A stretch of 64,000 bases of DNA, taken from Scatomorpha sp964345235. Its GTDB lineage: Bacteria; Bacillota; Clostridia; Oscillospirales; Oscillospiraceae. Below are positions 57,589 to 64,000 of the stretch, in pieces. The translations under genes and the position numbers were made by a program. The first letter of the stretch is position 1. Every line of letters starts with the position of its first letter. Under the pieces are notes generated by a model. The model searched no databases, was not told the origin of the DNA, and worked only from the letters and a program-made list of their open reading frames with translations. The stretch covers positions 5,332-69,331 of the forward strand of contig CAYFQE010000005.1 in assembly GCA_964345235.1 (NCBI GenBank), written 5' to 3'.

Positions 57589-57691
57589 AATCTGCTCCTT
57601 TTTTCCTTTTCTAGCTAAGTAATAAGATACCAATATATGATAACACATTTTATTAAAGCTGTCTTCAAATTTTGTCGCAGGAGTTTTTAAT

Positions 57692-57735
57692 AAAGAAAAT
57701 CTCTGCCCTAAATGGACAGAGATTTTCTTTTAATC
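57692..57735 (-). terminator. Terminator of the dehydratase-type operon
   Basis: AAGAAAATCTCTG pairs with CAGAGATTTTCTT around an 11-nt loop; on the minus strand TTTATT follows. It separates the dehydratase operon from the ligase operon. Confidence 0.8.
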
Positions 57736-57789
57736 ATTGAGCGTCTTTTGCGCTCTCGCCTTTCAATTAAAAATTATATGGAAAAATTC

Positions 57790-58059
57790 CTAAAAGTGTT
57801 CTACCTTTGCAAAGCCTGTTTCGCTCCCCGCAGGGTAGCCGACTATCCAAGCCTGCTTTCCGCATTTTGAGCAGGTTTTGTTGTCTCTTTTATATCTCTC
57901 CACGCAGGCTTCGGCGCTCATGACATACATGCCGTATCTTTCCACTTTTCCGCAGTTTTCGCAGAAAACGAGGTAGGTGGCAAAGCTGTCGTAAACGCCT
58001 TTTTCTCTATCGGCCCATTCCTTTTCGGTGAGAGCTCTGGGAACAATTTTATCTTTCAT
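57790..58059 (-). CDS. Small zinc-ribbon-like protein of the dehydratase operon
   Basis: 89 residues. Two CxxC pairs, CENCGKVERYGMYV and CSKCGKQAWIVGYP, about 30 residues apart, suggest a zinc ribbon. No signal peptide or membrane segment. SD GGGGGAAGCC overlaps the end of the preceding short gene. I do not recognise the family. Its place as last gene behind two dehydratase-like subunits suggests an assembly, electron-transfer or regulatory partner, but that is inference from position. Confidence 0.7.
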   Translation of the reverse strand: MKDKIVPRALTEKEWADREKGVYDSFATYLVFCENCGKVERYGMYVMSAEACVERYKRDNKTCSKCGKQAWIVGYPAGSETGFAKVEHF

Positions 58060-58071
58060 GGCTTCCCCCTC

Positions 58072-58230
58072 TCAAAGCTTGCGGTTTTGCTTGCGGCTGT
58101 CGTAGTGCTTGGTTAAAAACGGAACTACGACATAGTACATAAGCTTCATATCGAGATTGTAATAGAAAATTATCGCAAGTGTCGTCAGCAGTCCGAAAAA
58201 ACCGAGAGCTATCTTTTTCAATATTTTCAT
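58072..58230 (-). CDS. 52-residue single-span membrane protein
   Basis: An ATG at 58230 with GGAGG at 7-nt spacing opens a 52-codon frame ending in TGA at 58072. The peptide has a basic N-terminus (MKILKKIALGFFGLL), one or one-and-a-half hydrophobic stretches (LTTLAIIFYYN and MYYVVVPFL) and a basic tail (DSRKQNRKL). It begins 15 bp after the 534-residue subunit gene and ends 12 bp before the zinc-ribbon gene. No known family recognised. It could anchor the dehydratase-like complex to the membrane; this is inference. Confidence 0.72.
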   Translation of the reverse strand: MKILKKIALGFFGLLTTLAIIFYYNLDMKLMYYVVVPFLTKHYDSRKQNRKL

Positions 58231-58245
58231 ACATTTTCCTCCTTC

Positions 58246-59850
58246 TTACCAACCTTCGGAGTCATCGTAGTCGACGAGTGTCGGATCAACGGGTTCCTCT
58301 TTCATGACCGTGTACATGTAGTTGTTGACTGCCTCTCTTGCATCTCTGGGCGAAACCGTTCTGTGGTCCATGAGGGCGTGGGGCATCCAGCAGATATGGA
58401 ACTCGTCGGAGTGCTTTCTGAACTCTTCTTCCAAGAGTCCCTGACAGCCCGCTATGCCCTTGCAACCTATATCGTCGTACATGATAATCATGTCGCAGTT
58501 GAACTTTCTGGCCGTTTCGAAAACCTGCAGTATGTGGCGGTTTCCGCCAACGGTGTGTGTGCGCATCGGTGTTCTTGCATAGAGATCCGCTACATCCTCC
58601 ATCATGCACTCTCTGTTTGAGGTATCTATCATGTGATGACCGGTGAGAGAGTCCATGTTTATGACGCAGGAAATGCCCCAACAGTTATATAGCCAGATTA
58701 CTCCGTGAGAGAAATAGGTTGAGCCGCAACTCCACGCCACTGCGCGGTGGCGCGCGTTCGGTATGGTATTTATCTTTTTCGTATAGCCTTCTATAAAGAG
58801 CTCCTGCAACCTGTCGCTGGCTTTCTTGAAGTATTTGTTTGCGCCCTGCTGATAGAAATAGATTCTGAAAAGTCCTTGGCAGACACCGTTTAGTCCAATA
58901 AAATTGGAGTTTGCATATATGTCCCAACGCTCGACTTCCTGCTCGTTAAACCTGTTTGTGAGCTCCAAGCTCTTTGTGAAGCTGTCCCAGTTGAAGGGAA
59001 CTCCGAGCTGTTCTTCCAAGAAATTAATGGCCGAGTAAACCTCGTAAACGGCCAGCTCTTGGGTTGTCGGGTCGTCGTACATGAGAGGACTCGTGAAGGC
59101 GTGGTTGGGCTTTGTGCCGTTGTTGGAAAGTGCGCGGTACATTGCGGCGTTGTCCATCATGTTGGCATCGCAAGGGTTGTTGGTCGAGAGCCAGCAACAT
59201 CCTAAATCGGGGTATTCTCCGTCAACCGCCACGCCGACCTCGACGAGCGGCAAGGTGCACATGTCCTGAGGAATGCCCGTGGAAACTGCGGCATCGATAT
59301 AGTAAGCGCCCAGCTCCATTCTGAAAATCGGCAACATGAAAGCGCACTGCTGGTTTATGTTCACCGAGTCGTAATCTGGGAAGCCGTGCATTATGTGCCT
59401 TGCGAGAGTGTAGTCGAAGGGAATAACCTTGTCGCTGTACTTGTTCTCTCCGAGCTTTCTGTCGGCCTTTATCATCTTTTTAAGGATGTCAACGGTATCG
59501 GAGATCATGCAGTTTATGGCCACATAATCGCATTTTAGAACTATACCTCTGTCCCCCGCCGTCCACTTATCCACCATGTGCGGCGTGCATAGGTAGGCCG
59601 AGAGCCATCTGTATTTCCAGAATCCTTTCAGCGTTCTTATGGGGCTGGCCATTGCCATGCTCGCCATTTGTCTCCATGTATTCAGCCAGAAAAGGAACGA
59701 CCTCGTTGTGCCTACAACTCCGCGCCACTCGCGTCTGTCGTATATATTCGTTTTGGGAATATATCGCTCGGCCAGGCAGGGTTTCGGACTGACGCCCGTT
59801 AAAAACGACTTGAGTGTCGGATATCTTTCTTTAAAGGGTGTTCTCCCCAT
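58246..59850 (-). CDS. 2-hydroxyacyl-CoA dehydratase-family protein, large subunit-like
   Basis: 534 residues, longer than the usual 400-480 of HgdA-type subunits because of an N-terminal extension with RERR-like basic and aromatic stretches (FWLNTWRQMASMAMASPIRT). Family-like segments: CDYVAINCMISDTVDIL, YYIDAAVSTGIPQDMC, DLGCCWLSTNNPCDANMMD and MIIMYDDIGCKGIAGCQG, several with Cys residues that could hold an iron-sulfur cluster. Such enzymes use ATP-activated electrons to remove water from 2-hydroxyacyl-CoA or to reduce benzoyl-CoA. Partner of the 401-residue gene 4 bp upstream. The substrate and even the reaction class are open; the activator is not in the window. Confidence 0.7.
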   Translation of the reverse strand: MGRTPFKERYPTLKSFLTGVSPKPCLAERYIPKTNIYDRREWRGVVGTTRSFLFWLNTWRQMASMAMASPIRTLKGFWKYRWLSAYLCTPHMVDKWTAGDRGIVLKCDYVAINCMISDTVDILKKMIKADRKLGENKYSDKVIPFDYTLARHIMHGFPDYDSVNINQQCAFMLPIFRMELGAYYIDAAVSTGIPQDMCTLPLVEVGVAVDGEYPDLGCCWLSTNNPCDANMMDNAAMYRALSNNGTKPNHAFTSPLMYDDPTTQELAVYEVYSAINFLEEQLGVPFNWDSFTKSLELTNRFNEQEVERWDIYANSNFIGLNGVCQGLFRIYFYQQGANKYFKKASDRLQELFIEGYTKKINTIPNARHRAVAWSCGSTYFSHGVIWLYNCWGISCVINMDSLTGHHMIDTSNRECMMEDVADLYARTPMRTHTVGGNRHILQVFETARKFNCDMIIMYDDIGCKGIAGCQGLLEEEFRKHSDEFHICWMPHALMDHRTVSPRDAREAVNNYMYTVMKEEPVDPTLVDYDDSEGW

Positions 59851-59854
59851 TTTT

Positions 59855-61060
59855 TTACACTCCCTTCTTTTCCTGAATGCGTTTAATCTCTAGCGACTCG
59901 ATAAAGGCCTGGAAGCGGGTTCGAAGCTGTCCGGCGGCCGCCGTTGTATAGTCTCTCTCGACCTGGCATGTCGGGATTGAAGCGGGAACAACAAATGCAT
60001 CCTGGAACCAGTGTGCATCCTGTGCGCGCTCATAGCCCCAGTATTCGCAGAATTTCATATTGTGGAATATAATTCCTTCCGCCTTGTATTCCACCGCTTT
60101 ATTATAGATGTATATCTTTCTGCCTTCTATATTGCTCGGACCCATGGTTCTCGGGCACACATTGTTCATGAGATAGTGGCGAGCGAGCGCATGAAGCGGA
60201 GTTTCGCCCTCTTTAATTTCAATCTCTTCTCTTCCCGGCATCGAGCCGAAACAGTATCTGTCGGCAACTACCATTGCCCCGCACATTTCAACCAGCTTTG
60301 TGTATTCGGGGTCGTCTACCTCGGAGCCGACGAGCATTACCCTTGTTCTAAACCAGGGCTTGGGCTCGGGCTTTCTTGTTTTAAGTTCCTCGGCCGTTTC
60401 GCGCAACATATCCATTATGAGATAGGTGGGACATGCCTGAGTGACCAACTGAATTACATGAAACTCGTATCCCGTTATTCTGGGATTATCCTCCTTGCGA
60501 TATTCCCCTATCTCGTTTATGAGACGGCACATTTCGTTGTGCATTTCTATCGCCGCTGTGAGTTTTTCATCGGTAATCTCGATGCCGTAGACCTCTTTCA
60601 TGGGTGTTAGCACCTTGTGCATTATCTGTCTTTCAAAATAACCCACATGCCACTCGCTTCTCTTTATAGGCACATCGATATTTGTGACGAAAAACTTCTC
60701 GTTAGGTATCAAATCGCAGTATGTAAAATAGTTCTCCATGCGATTCATCGTCGTGCAGCATTCCTGTCCGATTAGCGCATCCGCAAAATTGTAGCCGCCC
60801 TCGAAAGCCCTTTCCAATATGCTCTTGGCATATGGACACGACCTTGTGGTCATGTAGTAGGTTGCCATATCGGGACTTGTACAATTCGGCGCTCTCAATC
60901 TGACTCCGAAGCAGCCTTCAACATCCAACAACGGCTCGGGAATATAGGAACAGTTATAGGCAAGCGCCAACTTGCCTTCACTCTTCGCCTGTCTTACAAG
61001 CTTGTTGTTGGCTTCTTGAAGCAAATCTTCAAATTGGAGCAGATGCTTTAGATCTTTCAT
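59855..61060 (-). CDS. 2-hydroxyacyl-CoA dehydratase-family protein, HgdB/BcrC-like subunit
   Basis: 401 residues, normal for the family. Recognisable segments: CPYAKSILERAFEGGYNFAD, ALIGQECCTTMNRMENYF, TQACPTYLIMDML, RVMLVGSEVDDPEYTKLVE and GAMVVADRYCFGSM; the last two match the GSE-DDP and VVADDLC-G motifs of HgdB/FldC-type subunits. Cys residues near 60, 75 and 101-102 are candidates for the 4Fe-4S site. First gene of a four-gene operon with a good promoter and a palindromic operator candidate in the leader. Substrate unknown. SD GGGGG before ATG. Confidence 0.82.
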   Translation of the reverse strand: MKDLKHLLQFEDLLQEANNKLVRQAKSEGKLALAYNCSYIPEPLLDVEGCFGVRLRAPNCTSPDMATYYMTTRSCPYAKSILERAFEGGYNFADALIGQECCTTMNRMENYFTYCDLIPNEKFFVTNIDVPIKRSEWHVGYFERQIMHKVLTPMKEVYGIEITDEKLTAAIEMHNEMCRLINEIGEYRKEDNPRITGYEFHVIQLVTQACPTYLIMDMLRETAEELKTRKPEPKPWFRTRVMLVGSEVDDPEYTKLVEMCGAMVVADRYCFGSMPGREEIEIKEGETPLHALARHYLMNNVCPRTMGPSNIEGRKIYIYNKAVEYKAEGIIFHNMKFCEYWGYERAQDAHWFQDAFVVPASIPTCQVERDYTTAAAGQLRTRFQAFIESLEIKRIQEKKGV

Positions 61061-61112
61061 TGAATTGCCCCCTTAGTTTTCACTTTTCTCACAAGATTGG
61101 TCAATCAAAACT

Positions 61113-61134
61113 TGGTTAGACCAGTTTGTGGTCT
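61113..61134 (-). promoter_or_regulatory. Palindromic operator candidate in the dehydratase leader
   Basis: TGGT-TAG-ACCA (61113-61123) overlaps a second palindrome AGACCA-GTTTG-TGGTCT (61118-61134). TGGT...ACCA palindromes are typical of FadR-subfamily GntR regulators. The site lies about 55-75 nt downstream of the expected transcription start. Confidence 0.5.
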
Positions 61135-61193
61135 TGCATAAAAAATGCAGCTCAATGCGCTGATTAGTTTTGCTTGTGAATAATCTAATTTAA

Positions 61194-61222
61194 AGTATAA
61201 CCTCTTTATTTGCCTCCGTCAA
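61194..61222 (-). promoter_or_regulatory. Putative promoter of the dehydratase-type operon
   Basis: Minus strand TTGACG (61217-61222), 17 bp, TATACT (61194-61199). It implies a leader of about 125 nt that contains a small hairpin TGCAT-TTTTT-ATGCA (about 61137-61151) and the palindromes at 61113-61134. Confidence 0.75.
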
Positions 61223-61289
61223 GCAAAAGTCGGCGCGCATTTTCACAATTTGCATCTAACGAGCTTAAAATCATCCCTATTCTGATATC

Positions 61290-61318
61290 TTGAACGCAAG
61301 ACCCATTAGTGATATAAT
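61290..61318 (+). promoter_or_regulatory. Putative promoter of the 575-residue membrane-protein gene
   Basis: TTGAAC (61290-61295), 17 bp, TATAAT (61313-61318), ahead of the TTG start at 61349. Confidence 0.75.
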
Positions 61319-61348
61319 TATCATGTATTTAGTTTGGGGGTGACTCTA

Positions 61349-63076
61349 TTGATATTTAAAAATTTTAAATTCGTAACCGATGAAAATGGCAATATAAAAA
61401 TTGTGACCGACAGTATGGGCGGCGAAACCGTTGTTAATGAGCCTAAGAAGCCCAGAAAAATATACTCGTACAAAACCTCGGTTTTGTATGCGTTTTTGAT
61501 AACACTTGTCTTTGCTTTCCTATATTTCTTTTTCAAGCTGCCGGCAATAAACTTTAAGAATCCCGGATTTTATCTTTATATAATTCTCTGCTGTGCCGTG
61601 TTTTCATTTACAACTCTCTTTTTTCAGGGTTTTTCTTCAACAAACTTTAAAGACTATGTAACAGAGGTCAAAAAACGCCTGAGCATACCTTTTTACATTG
61701 TTGTTATTTGCATTGCTGTAGTTGTTATAGGCTCAGTTGTCGGGTTTAAGCTTTTCAGGGCCAAAGACTGGGCAAACCTGATACAAATTGAAGAGGGCAA
61801 CTTTGCCGAGGAAGTTACGGAAACGGACTTCAGCAACATTCCGCTTCTCGATAAGGCTTCTGCCAATGTGCTTGCAAACCGCAAGCTCGGCCAGCTTTCC
61901 GACCTTGTTTCGCAGTTTGAGGTCTATCCCGACTCGTACCAGATAAACTACAGAAACAGACCCGTAAGAGTGACATTTTTGACCTATGGGGACTTCTTCA
62001 AGTGGCTCAACAACCAGAAAAGCGGTATCCCCGCTTACATAGTAATCGACATGGTAACTCAGGATGCAAATGTCGTGAGAACCGAAGAGGGCATTCGCTA
62101 TTCCCCCTCTGAGCTCTTTTTCCGTAAAATCTCCCGCCACATGAGATTTAAGTTCCCGACAAAGATGATTGCAGATATAAACTTTGAGATTGACGATGAG
62201 GGCAGGCCTTGGTGGATCGGCTCTGTTGTGGATAAGCGCATCGGTCTTTTCGGCGGCGCCGATATGATTGGAGCAATCATGGTCAACGCCAACACCGGCG
62301 AGGCAAAGTATGTTGAAGTCGGAGATATTCCGACCTGGGTTGACAGGGTTTATATTTCAGAACTCATTCTCTCGCAGTATGACAACCGCGGCCTCTATCA
62401 CAAGGGTTTTTTAAACTCAATTTTCGGTCAGAGAGGCTGTACCGAAACCACTCAGGGCTATAACTATATTGCCATGAATGATGATGTATGGGTTTACACC
62501 GGCATCACTTCGGTCTCGGGAGACCAGGGCAACATAGGCTTTATTCTCGTAAACCAGAGGACAAAAGAGGCTAAGTACTACTCTTGTGCGGGAGCGGAGG
62601 AGTTTTCTGCCATGAACTCGGCCCAGGGCGCCGTTCAGCAGTTTAAATATACCTCTACCTTCCCACTTCTTTTAAATATCGAAGGACAGCCTACCTACTT
62701 CATGGCGCTTAAAGACGCTTCGCAGCTTGTTAAGATGTATGCCATGGTAAATGTTGAGCAGTATCAGATGGTTGCCACGGGAAGCAGCGTAAACGAGTGC
62801 GCCCGCAACTACGAAAAACTTTTAAACAGCTCGGGCATACAGACAGACTCTGTCGGCGGAGAAGAGAAAGAAATCAGAGGCGCAATAGTCGATATCCGCA
62901 CAATAGTTTTGGATGGCACAACTCATTTCTTTGTTAAGCTCGATAGCGATAAATCGTATTTCAGAATTTCGGCGGCTGAGATTCAGAGCGCAGTGCTTCT
63001 AAACCTTGAGCAAAGAGTCACTTTCGTTTACTCCGAGGCGGAGGACGGAATACTCACGGTGAGTGAAATTAAATAA
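61349..63076 (+). CDS. Unrecognised membrane protein with large C-terminal domain
   Basis: 575 residues from TTG 61349, with GGGGGTGA as SD at 5-nt spacing; an in-frame TTG at 61334 lies before that SD. A cytoplasmic N-terminus (about 45 residues) is followed by three hydrophobic segments (near TSVLYAFLITLVFAFLYFFF, FYLYIILCCAVFSFTTLFF and FYIVVICIAVVVIGSVVGF), then about 430 residues of soluble domain, probably outside. Notable are RRIGLFGGADMIGAIMVNAN-like (KRIGLFGGADMIG) and FILVNQRTKEAKYYSC segments, which read like repeated beta-rich units (VNANTGEAKYVEV versus VNQRTKEAKYYSC). No family recognised; a surface or wall-associated role is possible. Confidence 0.7.
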   Translation: MIFKNFKFVTDENGNIKIVTDSMGGETVVNEPKKPRKIYSYKTSVLYAFLITLVFAFLYFFFKLPAINFKNPGFYLYIILCCAVFSFTTLFFQGFSSTNFKDYVTEVKKRLSIPFYIVVICIAVVVIGSVVGFKLFRAKDWANLIQIEEGNFAEEVTETDFSNIPLLDKASANVLANRKLGQLSDLVSQFEVYPDSYQINYRNRPVRVTFLTYGDFFKWLNNQKSGIPAYIVIDMVTQDANVVRTEEGIRYSPSELFFRKISRHMRFKFPTKMIADINFEIDDEGRPWWIGSVVDKRIGLFGGADMIGAIMVNANTGEAKYVEVGDIPTWVDRVYISELILSQYDNRGLYHKGFLNSIFGQRGCTETTQGYNYIAMNDDVWVYTGITSVSGDQGNIGFILVNQRTKEAKYYSCAGAEEFSAMNSAQGAVQQFKYTSTFPLLLNIEGQPTYFMALKDASQLVKMYAMVNVEQYQMVATGSSVNECARNYEKLLNSSGIQTDSVGGEEKEIRGAIVDIRTIVLDGTTHFFVKLDSDKSYFRISAAEIQSAVLLNLEQRVTFVYSEAEDGILTVSEIK

Positions 63077-63096
63077 AGCTGATTCGTTAAAATAAA

Positions 63097-63137
63097 AATT
63101 GCCGCGTGAACTTGAATTTTAAGTTCACGCGGCAATT
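63097..63137. terminator. Bidirectional terminator between convergent genes
   Basis: AATTGCCGCGTGAACTT pairs with AAGTTCACGCGGCAATT (17 bp, 7-nt loop). GGTTTTTGG follows on the plus strand and TTTTTATTTT on the minus strand. Confidence 0.9.
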
Positions 63138-63150
63138 GGTTTTTGGCTTT

Positions 63151-63954
63151 TTAATTAATCAAGCCAGAAAATCCTTCAGGATGCTTATATAAGTCTAAAA
63201 ATTCTTCAAGACAGAGGTTGTGCTCTTTCATATATTTTGCAGGCTCGATGCCCACATATCTGAAATGCCACGGCTCGTAGATTGTCTTGGTTATCTCGGT
63301 TTTGTCTTTTGGATATCGCAGTATAAAGCCATAATCTTGGCAGCTGGCGTTTAACCATTTAAAGAGCGCGGTACGCTCGAGTGATGAGTCTTTTAACTCG
63401 TAATATGTATCGGTGATGTCGGCAGCAAGCCCCAGCTGGTGCTCGCTGTGGCCGGGAGGAGCAACTATGGTTTTGGCTCTCGCCTCGCCGTATTCCGCAA
63501 CTTTGACAAAGTAGAGATATTGCTGATTTCTGAAATCTCTGTAGCCGGAGGAAAAATAAACGGGCAAACCCTCGGTGCGAGCGGCGGCGAACCACTCCTT
63601 AAGCGCATCGGCGGCTCTTGCATCGAATTTCTGGTTATTTTCAATATAAGCAAGCTCGGGAATATAGTCTCCTATATCGTTTTCAAAGTTTGCGAGCCTG
63701 AGCTCCCATGAGCTTGTATCGACCTTTGGAAGCTTTAATTCCTCCGACATCGGACGGGCGGGCTCTTTGACAACACGCCTTTTACTTGGGGTTTCTGTCT
63801 CGGTATTTATTTTTTCGGCGCTTTCCTGCAACTTGGCTTCTTTCTCATAAGAATCGATAAAAATTCCGTTTTTCGAGGCATAAAAAAACAATCCCGAAAA
63901 GACGAAAAGTAACAATACAGCATAAATAGCTATCTTTGTCTTTGATTTTTTCAT
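63151..63954 (-). CDS. VanY-type D-alanyl-D-alanine carboxypeptidase (M15B)
   Basis: 267 residues. An N-terminal membrane anchor (IAIYAVLLLFVFSGLFFYAS), a charged linker of about 60 residues, and a peptidase M15 domain: SSGYRDFRNQQYLYF, zinc ligands in PGHSEHQLGLAADI (SxHxxGxAxD) and EPWHFRYVG (ExxH). It trims the terminal residue from peptidoglycan pentapeptides outside the membrane. SD GGTGATAAC. Only 46 bp of its upstream region are in the window. It lies about 6 kb from the VanG-type ligase, on the same strand. Confidence 0.93.
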   Translation of the reverse strand: MKKSKTKIAIYAVLLLFVFSGLFFYASKNGIFIDSYEKEAKLQESAEKINTETETPSKRRVVKEPARPMSEELKLPKVDTSSWELRLANFENDIGDYIPELAYIENNQKFDARAADALKEWFAAARTEGLPVYFSSGYRDFRNQQYLYFVKVAEYGEARAKTIVAPPGHSEHQLGLAADITDTYYELKDSSLERTALFKWLNASCQDYGFILRYPKDKTEITKTIYEPWHFRYVGIEPAKYMKEHNLCLEEFLDLYKHPEGFSGLIN

Positions 63955-64000
63955 GTTATCACCGTAAACATTGCAACAATGCGTTTTTTTGATAATATCA

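Noticed and set aside
57589..57660. Consensus promoter for the VanG-type ligase operon
   Set aside because: TTGAAG with TGTTAT at 17 bp is too weak to list; the true promoter is uncertain.
58049..58252. 67-codon frame over the small membrane gene
   Set aside because: Out of frame with the SD-led 52-codon gene at 58072-58230, poor SD and no hydrophobic or motif structure.

Overview
The window looks like a chromosomal segment of an anaerobic, low-to-moderate-GC Gram-positive bacterium of the Clostridia. The evidence is a HrcA/CIRCE-controlled grpE-dnaK-dnaJ operon, AddAB recombination nuclease, YtrA-type GntR regulation, many lipoprotein signal peptides, ATGA-type gene overlaps, frequent TTG starts behind strong Shine-Dalgarno (SD) sites, and a 2-hydroxyacyl-CoA dehydratase-type operon typical of amino-acid-fermenting strict anaerobes. 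A family or genus cannot be fixed by eye. No transposase, integrase, phage gene, CRISPR array or rRNA was seen; one tRNA (Leu-GAG) is present.

Layout. 1-3931 (-): envelope-type operon with a PstS-like binding lipoprotein, a WG-repeat lipoprotein, a response regulator lacking its phospho-acceptor aspartate, and the start of an HtrA protease. 4112-9066 (+): CIRCE, hrcA, grpE, dnaK, dnaJ. 9237-16999 (-): the rimP-nusA-ylxR-ylxQ-infB-rbfA-nrnA-truB-ribF transcription/translation operon. 17042-24768 (-): rpoB-rpoC as a stand-alone unit with its own promoter. 24802-27846: membrane glycosyltransferase-like gene, tRNA-Leu, a decayed small locus, and a DUF4349 lipoprotein. 27854-34217 (-): sigA-dnaG, dgt, YigZ-family gene, hflX, rpmE. 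34317-42380 (-): RhuM-family gene with a frameshifted start, then addA/addB. 42533-46254: mscL, and an ABC exporter under a GntR repressor. 46301-48272: an AT-rich island (DUF4143 AAA ATPase and a hypothetical gene) between imperfect direct repeats. 48308-51244 (-): mnmA-mnmG. 51335-54537 (+): polar amino acid ABC importer plus a CntK-like racemase. 54560-57588 (-): rpmB; then a VanT-like racemase, a CysE-like acyltransferase and a VanG-type ligase. 57692-61222 (-): dehydratase-type operon with two small accessory genes. 61290-63954: an unrecognised membrane protein and a VanY-type D,D-carboxypeptidase.

Most of the window is core information processing, protein folding and DNA repair. The accessory parts that deserve attention are: the 2-hydroxyacyl-CoA dehydratase-like operon with no visible activator; the compact ligase/acyltransferase/racemase set that resembles a D-Ala-D-Ser peptidoglycan-precursor pathway, with a carboxypeptidase about 6 kb away; the racemase attached to an amino acid importer; the aspartate-less response regulator; and a family of short double-hairpin intergenic repeats, two loci of which bracket the AAA ATPase island.

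Start sites were moved from the longest reading frame wherever an SD sequence, a promoter or an overlap with a neighbour argued for a shorter gene; each case is stated in its entry. All family assignments rest on motif recognition by eye, without database searches.
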